Shown: piece by piece, positions 1 to 5,005 of the stretch | How positions within the stretch are numbered: position 1 is the first letter of the stretch | Layout: the number at the start of each line of letters is the position of its first letter | Source: SVFI01 sp045588655 | GTDB taxonomy: Bacteria; Bacillota; Clostridia; Lachnospirales; Lachnospiraceae | Assembly: GCA_045588655.1 (NCBI GenBank) | Contig: JAZNEP010000051.1 | Location: 1 to 5,005 of the forward strand | Direction: 5' to 3' | Length of the DNA stretch: 5,005 nucleotides | Notes under the pieces: model-generated | Database searches by the model: none | Seen by the model: only the letters and a program-made list of their open reading frames with translations | What the model was told of the DNA's origin: nothing | Translations under genes and position numbers: made by a program

Positions 1-216
1 TCGCTTCCGTCATCGGTTTCATCCTCGCTTCCATCACCGGTTTCATCCTCGCTTCCATCACCGGTTTCATCCTCGCTTCCATCACCGGTTTCATCCTCGC
101 TTCCATCACCGGTTTCATCCTCGCTTCCATCACCGGTTTCATCCTCGCTTCCATCACCAGTTTCATCCTCGCTTCCATCACCGGTTTCATCCTCGCTTCC
201 ATCACCGGTTTCATCC
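1..216 (-). repeat. 24-bp tandem repeat, 9 full copies, encoding an acidic 8-residue repeat (DETGDGSE)
   Basis: Nine consecutive 24-base units fill 1-216, and the array may continue beyond the left edge. Seven units are identical. Unit 1 (1-24) has two changes, one of which turns Gly into Asp. Unit 7 (145-168) has one silent change at 159. A degenerate half unit (GGGSE) at about 217-234 marks the inner boundary. On the minus strand each unit reads Asp-Glu-Thr-Gly-Asp-Gly-Ser-Glu in frame with the secreted protein. The repeats would form a flexible, highly negative tail. Tails of this kind usually lie between catalytic domains and a cell-wall anchor or binding module, but what follows is not visible. 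Because 24 is a multiple of 3, copy-number changes keep the frame. Confidence 0.97.
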
Positions 217-2795
217 TCGCTTCCGCCTCCGGCTTCCTTCTCCACCAACAGCAATCGGTTATTCGGTAACGTATTTTTGTTGTCAAATTTTACGGTAGGA
301 TCTTTCCCCGCAGCAAGGTAATTATCGCTGTCATACAGGGCCAGACATATTTGTGCATTTTCGTCAAGCTGACCATCATATTCAAAGAGGAAGGTCTGCT
401 CGGTTTCGTCGCGAAACGTCCCTTTTTCTATTTTCACCGGCGTTCCGAACACGCCAAGCTTATTTCCCTCTTCATCCGTAAGTTCTGCACTAAGCTCAAT
501 ATTGAAAAATGCAGATGTAAGACCGGTGTTTTTTATCGTAACCAAGAGCTTATTTTCATTTCTTTTTGCAGATGTTACAGTAAAGTTATAGCCTAGGCGA
601 TTATTCATTTCCTCTATAAGCTCTTTTTGTTCTTTGTAAAACTCATAGCTGTGATGACTGTCCTGATCAAACGCATAGATAGACAAATGGGAAATCTCAA
701 TGGTTTCACGGAAACGCTGGGGCGTCCATCTCAAATAGTTCTTATCATAGTCCTTCACAATACCAGCTGCTTCAGCAACCTCCGGCTCCAGCATCATCCT
801 ATATGGCAAGAAATTTTCACCAATTACAGGTAAATTAGCTTTATATGTCGGTCTTAAATTCCATTCATAATTGTGAGATCCAATCAAACCGTTCACGCGC
901 TTCGGAACTCCAATGGATAATGCGTAGTCATACACTTCACCGTATGCACCCGAAGTAACACAAAGCCATGTTTTGTCAAAAGCCTCACTATAATACTTAA
1001 TCATATCTTTTTGGATTTCTTCAGAAGGCATCGGGTTACCATGAAACGTGGAAGTATGCCATTCTCCCCAGTTTCCGAACACGCTTATATCAATAAACTC
1101 CACACGCGGATCCCCGTCATAGCGCTCCGCAAGAGCATCTGCAAAATCTCTACATGCCTGCAAATAGATTGGATCATCCCATTTGGGAAGATCTAATTCA
1201 ACGGAAGGGTCACTTACAAGGGTTCCTCTTTGCATCTCTGCACCCTTTTCAAAAACCCAATCCGGCACAAAAATATGATCTTTGCCATAATTGTCATGAG
1301 AACCGGTGAGATGTGAATACGGAAGAATTCTGATTCCGTATGTATATCCGTATTTTTCACAAGCTTCCAACATTCCATCTATAGATTCCCAGTTATATAC
1401 GCCCTCCGCAGGATTGAGTTCATCCCACTTAGGTTCTCCGGTACAAATCGTTGACATTTTCCAAGCTTGATTTTCCATCGAACCACCGATTCCGTAAGGA
1501 TTCGTGGATTCAAATGACCAAGGGTTATATACCGTCATAACATATCCCTTATGCGGGTTGACCACTGGTCCGCCTGATATTTCCGTTTCGTAGTATACGG
1601 TTTTATTTATCTCAAAATCTTTATAAGGATCCTGCCCTGCATCCTCCTTGACCGGCGGGAACATTTCCTCACTTACCATTTCGGCAAATATCCTCGCACC
1701 AAGCTCGTTTGCATGCAGATGATCTGCACAATAATATTTTTCTGCGATTCGTATGGTCTGTTCCATGCAAAATTCAAGCCATGGCTGAAACAGATCGATG
1801 ACAGCGACCTGCTCCTCGGCCGCAATTTCATCGAGGGTAGAATTAAACCATTTCGTTGTAAGAACCGGATATTTTAAGCAGTCATACATCTCCCCGTACT
1901 GCTTTACAAGATAAACTGTCATCCCCTTTGCTTTTGCACGCTGAACCATTTCAGTCATATATGTCGTATATTCGGTCGGATCGATCGCATCCGGATTATC
2001 CGGATGCTTCGAATGCTGCCTTGCATAATCATTCATTCCTACCGCCAAAAGAATGATATCGCCACTTTTCCCATAATGCTCGACAACAGGAAAAAAGGAA
2101 TCATGCAGCTCTTTTGCACCAATACCACTTGCTGATATATGTCGTATATCGTACTTGCTCATATCCACATAATCGCATAAATACTGTCCCCAACCCCTTC
2201 TTGTTCCATCACCATCAGGTACATTGTAGCGTTTTGCGACCATTTCATCACCGCCCAACCAAATGGTCGGTTTTGTAGTCACTGTTGCCCCTGTTTGTTC
2301 AATTTCAAGCGCACTTATTGAAAACTCAGTTCCTACGCCTGAACCTGCATATATATTCAGCTGACCATCTGTCACCGGAATCGAAAAGGAATCCACTGCA
2401 TTACTACCTGTCAGAAAGAAAAGCTGCGGGAAGCCTTCTGCAGTGATGGTTGTTGACTTGACATCACCGGTTGTAACCGTAATCTTGTAAACTCCGCTCG
2501 GCAGATCAATCTTAAATATATGATTCGTAACATCAGATTTGAACCGTACTGCATCTGCTAATGCCCCTGTTCCGCTCGCCAAAACATTTTCTACCGCATC
2601 AGTATTGGCAAATCCATATCCAACCTCTGCACTATAAGCATCATTCGCTGATACTCCTATGTACCCCTCTTCTATTCCTGCTCCCCCGAAATCAAATCGC
2701 AACGCTTTACTACTTGTAACCTCTGCCTCCGTTTCCAAAGGAAACAACGAAAGTGTGATAACGATTGTAACGATGAGTGCCCAAATACGTTTCAT
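1..2795 (-). CDS. Large secreted multidomain carbohydrate-active protein: SGNH (rhamnogalacturonan acetylesterase-like) plus DUF4832/GH-A-like module, 3' end outside window
   Basis: An uninterrupted frame of 931 codons opens at ATG 2795 and runs off the left edge. GGGAGG lies 7 bases before the ATG. Residues 1-24 form a signal peptide (MKR, hydrophobic stretch, TEA end). Residues about 33-170 look like the beta-sandwich preceding the catalytic domain in rhamnogalacturonan acetylesterases (FDFG start). Residues about 178-375 are an SGNH fold: block I reads G182-D183-E184, block II Gly is G224, block III is GMND 253-256, and block V is D358-H-L-H361. The nucleophile Ser is therefore replaced by Glu184. 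Residues about 413-730 (NPHKGY at 413, GNWGEWH at 574-580) resemble DUF4874/DUF4832 and GH clan A barrels; E578 fits the acid/base and E660 is a possible nucleophile. Residues about 733-850 look Ig-like. An acidic repeat tail follows. It probably acts on plant or host polysaccharide at the cell surface or outside; the substrate is not determinable. Domain names come from remembered motifs, not a search. Confidence 0.92.
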   Translation of the reverse strand, partial: MKRIWALIVTIVITLSLFPLETEAEVTSSKALRFDFGGAGIEEGYIGVSANDAYSAEVGYGFANTDAVENVLASGTGALADAVRFKSDVTNHIFKIDLPSGVYKITVTTGDVKSTTITAEGFPQLFFLTGSNAVDSFSIPVTDGQLNIYAGSGVGTEFSISALEIEQTGATVTTKPTIWLGGDEMVAKRYNVPDGDGTRRGWGQYLCDYVDMSKYDIRHISASGIGAKELHDSFFPVVEHYGKSGDIILLAVGMNDYARQHSKHPDNPDAIDPTEYTTYMTEMVQRAKAKGMTVYLVKQYGEMYDCLKYPVLTTKWFNSTLDEIAAEEQVAVIDLFQPWLEFCMEQTIRIAEKYYCADHLHANELGARIFAEMVSEEMFPPVKEDAGQDPYKDFEINKTVYYETEISGGPVVNPHKGYVMTVYNPWSFESTNPYGIGGSMENQAWKMSTICTGEPKWDELNPAEGVYNWESIDGMLEACEKYGYTYGIRILPYSHLTGSHDNYGKDHIFVPDWVFEKGAEMQRGTLVSDPSVELDLPKWDDPIYLQACRDFADALAERYDGDPRVEFIDISVFGNWGEWHTSTFHGNPMPSEEIQKDMIKYYSEAFDKTWLCVTSGAYGEVYDYALSIGVPKRVNGLIGSHNYEWNLRPTYKANLPVIGENFLPYRMMLEPEVAEAAGIVKDYDKNYLRWTPQRFRETIEISHLSIYAFDQDSHHSYEFYKEQKELIEEMNNRLGYNFTVTSAKRNENKLLVTIKNTGLTSAFFNIELSAELTDEEGNKLGVFGTPVKIEKGTFRDETEQTFLFEYDGQLDENAQICLALYDSDNYLAAGKDPTVKFDNKNTLPNNRLLLVEKEAGGGSEDETGDGSEDETGDGSEDETGDGSEDETGDGSEDETGDGSEDETGDGSEDETGDGSEDETGDGSEDETDDGS

Positions 2796-2802
2796 ATGAA
2801 TT

Positions 2803-2808
2803 CCTCCC
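2803..2808 (-). promoter_or_regulatory. Ribosome binding site of the large secreted protein
   Basis: On the minus strand GGGAGG is followed by 7 bases and then ATG at 2795. This fixes the start and places the signal peptide directly at the N-terminus. No other in-frame start lies between it and the upstream gene with comparable support. Confidence 0.85.
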
Positions 2809-2852
2809 TTTTGTTGTCTTATTCTATTAGTCCAATACTTTCAAAGTTTCTT

Positions 2853-3956
2853 TTATTTTTGCAAACAATATTTTTGATACAAACACAATTCCGGTCTGTT
2901 TTCATCTTGATTCCATGTATGGAATCCGCCCCCACGACAGTAATCCTTTTCACTGCACTGTCTGCAATAATCACTATGCTCCGCTCTATTGTACCGAAAT
3001 ATTTTAAATCTGTTATTCCACACTTCTATAAAATCGTCCCGTCGAATGTTCCCCTGTATTGTCTGAGGCTTTCTTTCAATATCAAGACATGCACCAATAT
3101 CTCCATTGAAAAAAATGCCGCCAGTCTTTATTCCCGCCGCGCATTTATAATACCAGTTTCTGAATTTATGCTCATTTTCCACGCCAAGCCAGTGATTGCA
3201 GCCAAAGCATATTTCAAACTGCTCTTCCTTTTCCCGATTTTCTTTTATAAAATCAAGGAGTTTTTTATACTCAGCATCATCAAGAAGCAGTTCTTTGCTC
3301 TCTTTTGCCCTTCCAATCGGCTCAACATTAATCAGCCGCCAGGTATGAATACCTTTCGTCTTCATCACATTGTACATCTCGTAAAGCTGATTAATATTCC
3401 TCTTATGAACTACAGTTGTTACCATCACATTTTTAAAGGATTCCTTTACAAGCAATTCCACGGCTTTCATGGACTTTGTATATCCGTCTGGCGTCCGTCG
3501 AAACCAATTATGCGTTTCCTCCATCCCATCTATGCTGATCGACACTGTTTTCATCCCTGCATATTTTAATTTTTCTATCATCTGCTCATTAATCAGTGTA
3601 CCGTTAGACGTCATGCCCCAGTTGTACCCCAGCACCGTAATCTTATGCATGAGTTCGATAAATCCGGGTCTTAGCAACGGTTCACCGCCGGTAATATTCA
3701 AAAAAGGCTTCTTATTTACCTTCGAGTTCAAATCCTCCAAAAAACACAGGATTTCCTCATCCGTCAAAGAATCTTGCATTGTGACGTCACCGCATCTGCT
3801 TCCACAATGACGACAGTATTCATTACAATTCAATGTCATTTCTATAAACAGACTTTCAAGCCTTGGAGTACGATACAATCCGTCAATATACTCTTTTACC
3901 ATTTCCAAATGCGCCTTTTTCTGTTCTATTGGTATATTGGCATATTTGTCTGTCAC
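2853..3956 (-). CDS. Radical SAM/SPASM-like peptide-modifying enzyme
   Basis: This 367-residue cytoplasmic protein starts at GTG 3956, chosen because GAGGAGG lies 7 bases upstream. The radical SAM cluster motif is C44-x3-C48-x2-C51 (CNEYCRHC), preceded by the FIEMTLNC strand. SAM-binding features follow: TGGEPLL at 89-95, TSNGTL at 116-121 and SISIDG at 139-144. The C-terminal part is SPASM-like: C272, G285-x4-C290, C331-x2-C334-x5-C340, then C358 and C364, with an extra pair C250/C253. The usual Cys three residues after C340 is Gly344. The family includes RiPP maturases and anaerobic sulfatase-maturating enzymes, which use SAM-derived radicals on a peptide substrate. It sits 64 bases after a small acidic lipoprotein gene and 57 bases before a secreted hydrolase-like gene, all in one direction. 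The lipoprotein is the best substrate candidate (inference). The chemistry cannot be read from sequence. Confidence 0.95.
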   Translation of the reverse strand: MTDKYANIPIEQKKAHLEMVKEYIDGLYRTPRLESLFIEMTLNCNEYCRHCGSRCGDVTMQDSLTDEEILCFLEDLNSKVNKKPFLNITGGEPLLRPGFIELMHKITVLGYNWGMTSNGTLINEQMIEKLKYAGMKTVSISIDGMEETHNWFRRTPDGYTKSMKAVELLVKESFKNVMVTTVVHKRNINQLYEMYNVMKTKGIHTWRLINVEPIGRAKESKELLLDDAEYKKLLDFIKENREKEEQFEICFGCNHWLGVENEHKFRNWYYKCAAGIKTGGIFFNGDIGACLDIERKPQTIQGNIRRDDFIEVWNNRFKIFRYNRAEHSDYCRQCSEKDYCRGGGFHTWNQDENRPELCLYQKYCLQK

Positions 3957-3963
3957 ACAGCCA

Positions 3964-3970
3964 CCTCCTC
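3964..3970 (-). promoter_or_regulatory. Strong ribosome binding site deciding the GTG start of the radical SAM gene
   Basis: GAGGAGG on the minus strand is followed by 7 bases and GTG at 3956. The near-perfect match to the 16S 3' end supports the GTG over downstream in-frame Met19. The strength of the site suggests independent, efficient translation rather than coupling to the lipoprotein gene, whose stop lies 64 bases upstream. Confidence 0.85.
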
Positions 3971-4020
3971 AGACATATATGTGCTGTCAATTCTGACACT
4001 TCCCTGTTGTCAACACTACC

Positions 4021-4302
4021 TCATTCCGTCGGTGCCGGACCGTACACACATACTTCAACTTCCTCTTCTGCCGAAAAATCATCTTTCTTTTCAAAATTCT
4101 CCTCCGGCTCCTCTTCCTCCGTCTTATCTTCTGTCGTCTGTTCCTCTTCAGAAACTGTATCTTCTGTCTGTTCCTCAGTCACCATTGCAGGACCATACAC
4201 CTCATTCATCTCTTCCGCCGCAGGATCAAAAGCACAGCCTCCAATCAGAGCCGCACTCATCATCGTTGTCACCAGCATAGCTTGTACTCGTTTATTTTTC
4301 AT
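4021..4302 (-). CDS. Small acidic lipoprotein with duplicated VYGPA motif, putative radical SAM substrate
   Basis: The product has 93 residues from ATG 4302, preceded by GGAAAGGGG with 5 bases of spacing. An in-frame ATG at 4341 would add 13 residues that lack an SD and spoil the signal peptide. The N-terminus is a lipoprotein signal: KNKR, a hydrophobic run at 8-20, lipobox LIGG-C23, so Cys23 would be lipidated and the mature 71 residues displayed outside the membrane. The mature part is dominated by Glu, Asp and Thr and has no predictable fold. It carries VYGPA at 35-39 and again at 86-90, the second as C85-VYGPA ending three residues before the C-terminus. Cys85 is the only Cys besides the lipid-bearing one. 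The downstream radical SAM enzyme suggests modification of these motifs (inference). Small 'radical SAM-associated putative lipoproteins' with MYG-x-P-like motifs are, from memory, annotated in Bacteroidetes; homology is unproven. Confidence 0.87.
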   Translation of the reverse strand: MKNKRVQAMLVTTMMSAALIGGCAFDPAAEEMNEVYGPAMVTEEQTEDTVSEEEQTTEDKTEEEEPEENFEKKDDFSAEEEVEVCVYGPAPTE

Positions 4303-4305
4303 AGA

Positions 4306-4314
4306 AACCCCTTT
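4306..4314 (-). promoter_or_regulatory. Ribosome binding site of the lipoprotein gene
   Basis: A purine-rich GGAAAGGGG block lies immediately upstream of ATG 4302 on the minus strand, with about 5 bases between. It supports the inner start, which puts KNKR and the hydrophobic segment at the N-terminus as expected for a lipoprotein signal peptide. Confidence 0.6.
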
Positions 4315-4384
4315 CCATTCAAAATAATTATATAAAAACATCTTTTACCTATTTATATTGTAGTTGTTTTAACCTTTGGTATCT

Positions 4385-4413
4385 AGTTTAGCACTACATT
4401 CTATACTTCGCAA
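4385..4413 (-). promoter_or_regulatory. Candidate sigma-A-type promoter for the lipoprotein-radical SAM-hydrolase operon
   Basis: On the minus strand TTGCGA (4408-4413) and TAAACT (4385-4390) are separated by 17 bases. TGC precedes the second box, giving an extended -10. Each hexamer matches its consensus at only 4 of 6 positions. A second possible -10, TATAAA at 4352-4357, has no good -35. Either would read only the three downstream genes, because an rRNA-tRNA terminator lies just upstream at 4486-4533. The rest of 4303-4485 is AT-rich with no recognisable operator or riboswitch. Confidence 0.35.
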
Positions 4414-4485
4414 TCACATAATTTTTACCCCAATTTCACCTCACTTTTTATGCTAAAGTACATCTAAAAACTCTCTAATTCAATA

Positions 4486-4533
4486 AAAAAATGCTTCAAA
4501 GTCGTATAAACACTAGACTTTCAAGCATTTTTT
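4486..4533 (-). terminator. Intrinsic terminator of the rRNA-tRNA operon
   Basis: Arms 4486-4503 and 4516-4533 are 18 bases each and complementary except at one internal position, with a 12-base loop. On the minus strand the second arm runs into seven T residues (4485-4491 on the plus strand are A). It begins 7 bases after the discriminator base of tRNA-Cys. It should separate the stable RNA operon from the protein-coding operon. The A-run in one arm makes the structure nearly symmetrical, but no plus-strand gene needs it. Confidence 0.9.
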
Positions 4534-4539
4534 CATTAG

Positions 4540-4610
4540 AGGCGCCAACCAGATTCGAACTGGTGATAGAGGTGTTGCAGACCTTTGCCTTACCACTTGG
4601 CCATGGCGCC
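4540..4610 (-). tRNA. tRNA-Cys (anticodon GCA)
   Basis: The reverse complement folds as a cloverleaf. The acceptor stem GGCGCCA pairs with TGGCGCC, the anticodon loop CTGCAAC holds GCA, and the T loop is GTTCGAATC. The discriminator base is T, as expected for cysteine tRNA. The top base pair of the anticodon stem (27-43) is A/C and does not pair, which resembles other bacterial tRNA-Cys. The three bases after the discriminator read CTA, so CCA is not encoded. It is the last gene of the stable RNA operon, 11 bases after tRNA-Glu. Confidence 0.96.
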
Positions 4611-4621
4611 ATATTTAAAAG

Positions 4622-4693
4622 TGACCCCGACGGGAATCGAACCCGTGTTACCGCCGTGAAAGGGCGATGTCTTAACCGCTTGACCACGGGGCC
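4622..4693 (-). tRNA. tRNA-Glu (anticodon TTC)
   Basis: The reverse complement starts GGCCCCG and ends CGGGGTC plus discriminator A. The acceptor stem has one G-T wobble at position 2. The anticodon stem-loop CGCCCTTTCACGGCG carries TTC, and the T arm has GGGTTCGATTCCC. CCA is not encoded. It lies between tRNA-Asn and tRNA-Cys in one transcription unit. Confidence 0.97.
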
Positions 4694-4729
4694 ATAAGTC
4701 TTTTCCATCACTCTTTGGTAACGGATCCT

Positions 4730-4744
4730 GTGCTTCTCAAGCAC
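4730..4744 (-). other. Small hairpin in the tRNA-Asn/tRNA-Glu spacer
   Basis: GTGCTT and AAGCAC form a perfect 6-bp stem with a 3-base loop between the tRNA-Asn and tRNA-Glu genes. No T-run follows, so it is not an intrinsic terminator. It may help processing of the tRNA precursor, or it may be chance. Confidence 0.3.
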
Positions 4745-4748
4745 TCAA

Positions 4749-4821
4749 CTCCCCAAGTAGGACTCGAACCTACGACAACTCGGTTAACAGCCGAGTGCTC
4801 TACCAACTGAGCTATTGAGGA
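4749..4821 (-). tRNA. tRNA-Asn (anticodon GTT)
   Basis: The reverse complement begins TCCTCAA and ends TTGGGGA, forming the acceptor stem with one T-G pair, and has discriminator G, typical of asparagine tRNA. The D arm TAGCTCAGTTGGTAGAGC, the anticodon loop CTGTTAA with GTT, and the T arm GTAGGTTCGAGTCCTAC are all canonical. CCA is not encoded. It is the first gene after the 23S rRNA, about 76 bases downstream of the mature 23S end. Confidence 0.97.
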
Positions 4822-4897
4822 TTATTTTTTAAAGGCCATGCCTTCAAAACCGAATACTGAAATCTCTCTCTTCTACATCCACTACCTATCTCCTTCA

Positions 4898-5005
4898 GGA
4901 TAAGCCCTCGACCGATTAGTACTTATCAGCTTCTTACATTACTGCATTTACACCTTAAGCCTATCTACCTCATACTCTCTAAGGGGTCTTACTTATTGGG
5001 ATATC
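4898..5005 (-). rRNA. 23S rRNA, 3' end only
   Basis: The reverse complement of 4898-5005 contains conserved 23S 3'-terminal segments: GTAAGACCCCTTAG, GATAGGCTTAAGGTGTAA, GCAGTAATGTAAG, and GTACTAATCGGTCGAGGGCTT. The mature end is placed near 4898 by alignment from memory and is uncertain by a few bases. The rest of the gene lies beyond the right edge. The 76-base gap to tRNA-Asn is too short for a 5S gene and holds only a weak AAGGC/GCCTT hairpin near 4830-4842. Confidence 0.95.

Noticed and set aside
1..216. CRISPR-like array
   Set aside because: The 24-base units abut with no unique spacers and are in frame with a long coding region, so this is a coding tandem repeat.
1..2795. The radical SAM enzyme as a formylglycine-generating maturase for the large hydrolase
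   Set aside because: I saw no Cys/Ser-x-Pro-x-Arg sulfatase motif in the 931 visible residues, and the protein has SGNH and GH-like signatures rather than a sulfatase fold.
2796..3956. Plus-strand open frames opposite the radical SAM gene (2796-3569 and 3469-3810)
   Set aside because: They lie antisense to a gene with clear radical SAM motifs, have no recognisable domains and lack ribosome binding sites.
3985..4013. Two minus-strand TTGACA sequences 23 bases apart upstream of the radical SAM gene, as an internal promoter
   Set aside because: Neither has a -10-like hexamer at 16-18 bases. The only TATATG lies 5 and 28 bases away. A TGTCA/TGACA hairpin with a 4-base loop overlaps but has no T-run.
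3774..4327. Plus-strand open frames rich in Ser/Pro opposite the lipoprotein gene
   Set aside because: Their composition is the complement of Glu/Asp-rich coding on the minus strand, which has the lipobox and a proper SD.
4302..4341. Upstream ATG start (4341) for the lipoprotein
   Set aside because: It would put 13 extra residues including Phe, Tyr and Glu before the KNKR n-region and has no SD, whereas ATG 4302 has GGAAAGGGG close by.
4491..4744. Short open frames on both strands across the tRNA genes
   Set aside because: They are made of tRNA-Cys and tRNA-Glu sequence, and such frames are regular artefacts over tRNA clusters.
4826..4845. Terminator between 23S rRNA and tRNA-Asn
   Set aside because: The AAGGC/GCCTT stem is only 5 bp and is followed by an A-rich stretch rather than T residues on the transcribed minus strand.

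Overview
The window looks like part of a chromosome from a low-to-mid-GC anaerobic Firmicute, most likely a gut or rumen Lachnospiraceae relative. This rests on the 23S rRNA 3' end, tRNA genes without encoded CCA, strong AGGAGG-type ribosome binding sites, a radical SAM enzyme and a large secreted carbohydrate-active protein. The family-level placement is an inference from sequence character, not from a search. Every gene I can support lies on the minus strand, so the window reads biologically from right to left.

Right end (about 4486-5005): the 3' end of a 23S rRNA gene runs off the right edge. It is followed by tRNA-Asn(GTT), tRNA-Glu(TTC) and tRNA-Cys(GCA), then a strong intrinsic terminator at 4486-4533. 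No 5S rRNA gene lies between the 23S and the tRNAs or between any of the tRNAs.

Middle (4021-4485 and 2853-3956): after a 183-base intergenic stretch with a candidate promoter comes a small, very acidic lipoprotein gene (93 aa). It carries two copies of the pentapeptide VYGPA, the second preceded by Cys and placed at the extreme C-terminus. 64 bases downstream is a radical SAM/SPASM-type enzyme (367 aa, GTG start). A small exported protein with a repeated core motif next to a peptide-modifying type of radical SAM enzyme suggests a RiPP-like 'radical SAM/lipoprotein' system. This is the most interesting part of the window.

Left (1-2795): 57 bases after the radical SAM gene, in the same direction and with no visible terminator, begins a very large secreted protein. 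It has at least 931 codons and is cut by the left edge. It has a signal peptide, a beta-sandwich plus SGNH-hydrolase module resembling rhamnogalacturonan acetylesterases, a TIM-barrel-like module resembling DUF4874/DUF4832 or glycoside hydrolase clan A proteins, an Ig-like beta domain, and an acidic tail built from a 24-bp/8-aa tandem repeat. The SGNH nucleophile position reads Gly-Asp-Glu instead of Gly-Asp-Ser, so that module may not be a conventional esterase.

The likely transcriptional layout is one rRNA-tRNA operon ending at 4486, then a three-gene operon: lipoprotein, radical SAM enzyme, surface polysaccharide-active protein. Two of the three products are exported. The radical SAM enzyme has no export signal and would act in the cytoplasm, before secretion of any substrate.
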